A DNA stretch of 7,415 nucleotides from RGIG3994 sp045589735 (GTDB taxonomy: Bacteria > Bacillota > Clostridia > Oscillospirales > CAG-272), in the NCBI GenBank assembly GCA_045589735.1, contig JAZNPQ010000039.1:1-7415 (forward strand), given 5' to 3'. This document shows, one piece after another, positions 6,714 through 7,415 of the stretch (the first letter of the stretch is position 1; each line of letters opens with the position of its first letter). Under the pieces are notes generated by a model, which did no database searches, was not told the DNA's origin, and was given only the letters and a program-made list of their open reading frames with translations. Both the position numbers and the translations under genes were made by a program.

Positions 6714-7415
6714 ATGCCAATGAAAATGACGTTTCGATGGTACGGAGAAGGAAACGACCGTATCAAGCTGTCTGACATAAAGCAGATACCCGGAGTTGAC
6801 GGTATCGTTTGGGCGCTTCACCACAAGATGCCCGGCGAGGTCTGGGAAGAAAGCGAAATTGCAGAGGTAAAGCGTCAGCTTGACGAATACGGCTTTAATA
6901 TGGACGTCGTTGAATCGGTAAACGTTCACGATGACATAAAAATCGGTCTGCCCACAAGAGACGGCTACATTGAAAACTATAAGACCACTATCAGAAATCT
7001 CTCAAAATTCGGTGTAAAGGTCATCTGCTATAACTTTATGCCTATATTTGACTGGACAAGAAGTAATCTTTTCCATCCCGTCGGCGACGGCTCAACCGCG
7101 CTTTTCTATGAAAAAAATATGATACAGGATGACTACAACGCTATGGCGAAGTACATTCTGGATTTCACCGAAAAATACAATATGTCCTTCCCCGGTTGGG
7201 AGCCCGAGCGTATGGCAAAGCTCGATGAGCTTTTTAAGGCTTACGAGGGCGTGGATCACGAAAAGCTTTGGGAAAATCTAAAATATTTTCTTGAAGCTAT
7301 TATGCCCACCTGCCGTGAGTGCGACATCAAGATGGCAATACACATGGACGATCCACCATGGGATATATTCGGTCAAGTCGGAGGCCAAGCGGTCTTAGGA
7401 AGACAAAATTTGTAT
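6714..7415 (+). CDS. uxuA: Mannonate dehydratase, EC 4.2.1.8, N-terminal part
   Basis: This is the first 234 codons of UxuA, cut by the right edge. UxuA dehydrates D-mannonate to 2-keto-3-deoxy-D-gluconate, the step after fructuronate reductase. The N-terminus MTFRWYGEGNDRIKLSDI (5-22) and the segments IVWALHHKMPGEVWEE, VVESVNVHDDIK and KVICYNFMPIFDWTR are close to my memory of the Bacillus enzyme. A full-length protein of about 350-360 residues is expected, because the extra insert of the E. coli form is absent: FPGWEPERMAKLDELF follows soon after the FDWTR region. The metal-binding histidine is present in AIHMDDPPW (His210), but the usual HPDDPP has become HMDDPP, and the following FGLPRI-type motif is replaced by FGQVGGQAVLGRQN (219-232). 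This may be a divergent branch or a local sequence problem at the edge. The gene follows uxaC by 19 bp; UxuB is not visible. Confidence 0.94.
   Translation, partial: MPMKMTFRWYGEGNDRIKLSDIKQIPGVDGIVWALHHKMPGEVWEESEIAEVKRQLDEYGFNMDVVESVNVHDDIKIGLPTRDGYIENYKTTIRNLSKFGVKVICYNFMPIFDWTRSNLFHPVGDGSTALFYEKNMIQDDYNAMAKYILDFTEKYNMSFPGWEPERMAKLDELFKAYEGVDHEKLWENLKYFLEAIMPTCRECDIKMAIHMDDPPWDIFGQVGGQAVLGRQNLY

Noticed and set aside
6539..6929. Two minus-strand frames across the uxaC-uxuA junction
   Set aside because: Both are antisense to conserved UxaC and UxuA sequence and have no supporting signals.

Overview
The window looks like part of a hexuronic acid / glucuronide utilisation locus from a member of the Firmicutes, probably an anaerobic gut or rumen clostridium. 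The evidence for the host is indirect: AGGAGG-type ribosome binding sites, a short lipoprotein signal peptide of Gram-positive style, a glycoside-pentoside-hexuronide (GPH) symporter, a short Bacillus-like mannonate dehydratase, AT-rich intergenic DNA beside moderate-GC genes, and an AraC regulator of a kind common in Clostridia. No ribosomal RNA or other marker fixes the genus.

The locus is built around a divergent intergenic region (3820-4048). To its left, on the minus strand, lie a GPH-type symporter (2359-3819) and, 17 bp downstream, a lipoprotein sugar-binding protein of the MglB class (1070-2341), ending in a GC-rich hairpin terminator (1013-1042). Beyond the terminator is a separate minus-strand unit with its own extended -10 promoter, encoding the first 314 residues of a cytoplasmic glycoside hydrolase family 2 enzyme that runs off the left edge (1-944). 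To the right, on the plus strand, lie an AraC-family regulator (4049-5275), uronate isomerase uxaC (5294-6694) and the first 234 codons of mannonate dehydratase uxuA (6714 to the right edge). Gaps of 18 and 19 bp with no terminator suggest one transcript.

A coherent reading is that the symporter imports a glucuronide or related glycoside, the GH2 enzyme releases the sugar in the cytoplasm, UxaC converts D-glucuronate to D-fructuronate (or galacturonate to tagaturonate), and UxuA dehydrates D-mannonate to 2-keto-3-deoxygluconate. The intervening reductase (UxuB) is not in view and may lie downstream. The AraC protein is the obvious candidate regulator of both arms.

The main points beyond routine annotation are three ATCAAA repeats spaced exactly 21 bp apart across the araC promoter, a 14-bp perfect palindrome in the araC leader, a sugar-binding lipoprotein paired with a symporter rather than ABC permeases and apparently altered in its ligand-binding loop, and a non-canonical active-site segment at the end of the visible UxuA. 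I see no mobile element, CRISPR array, tRNA or rRNA.
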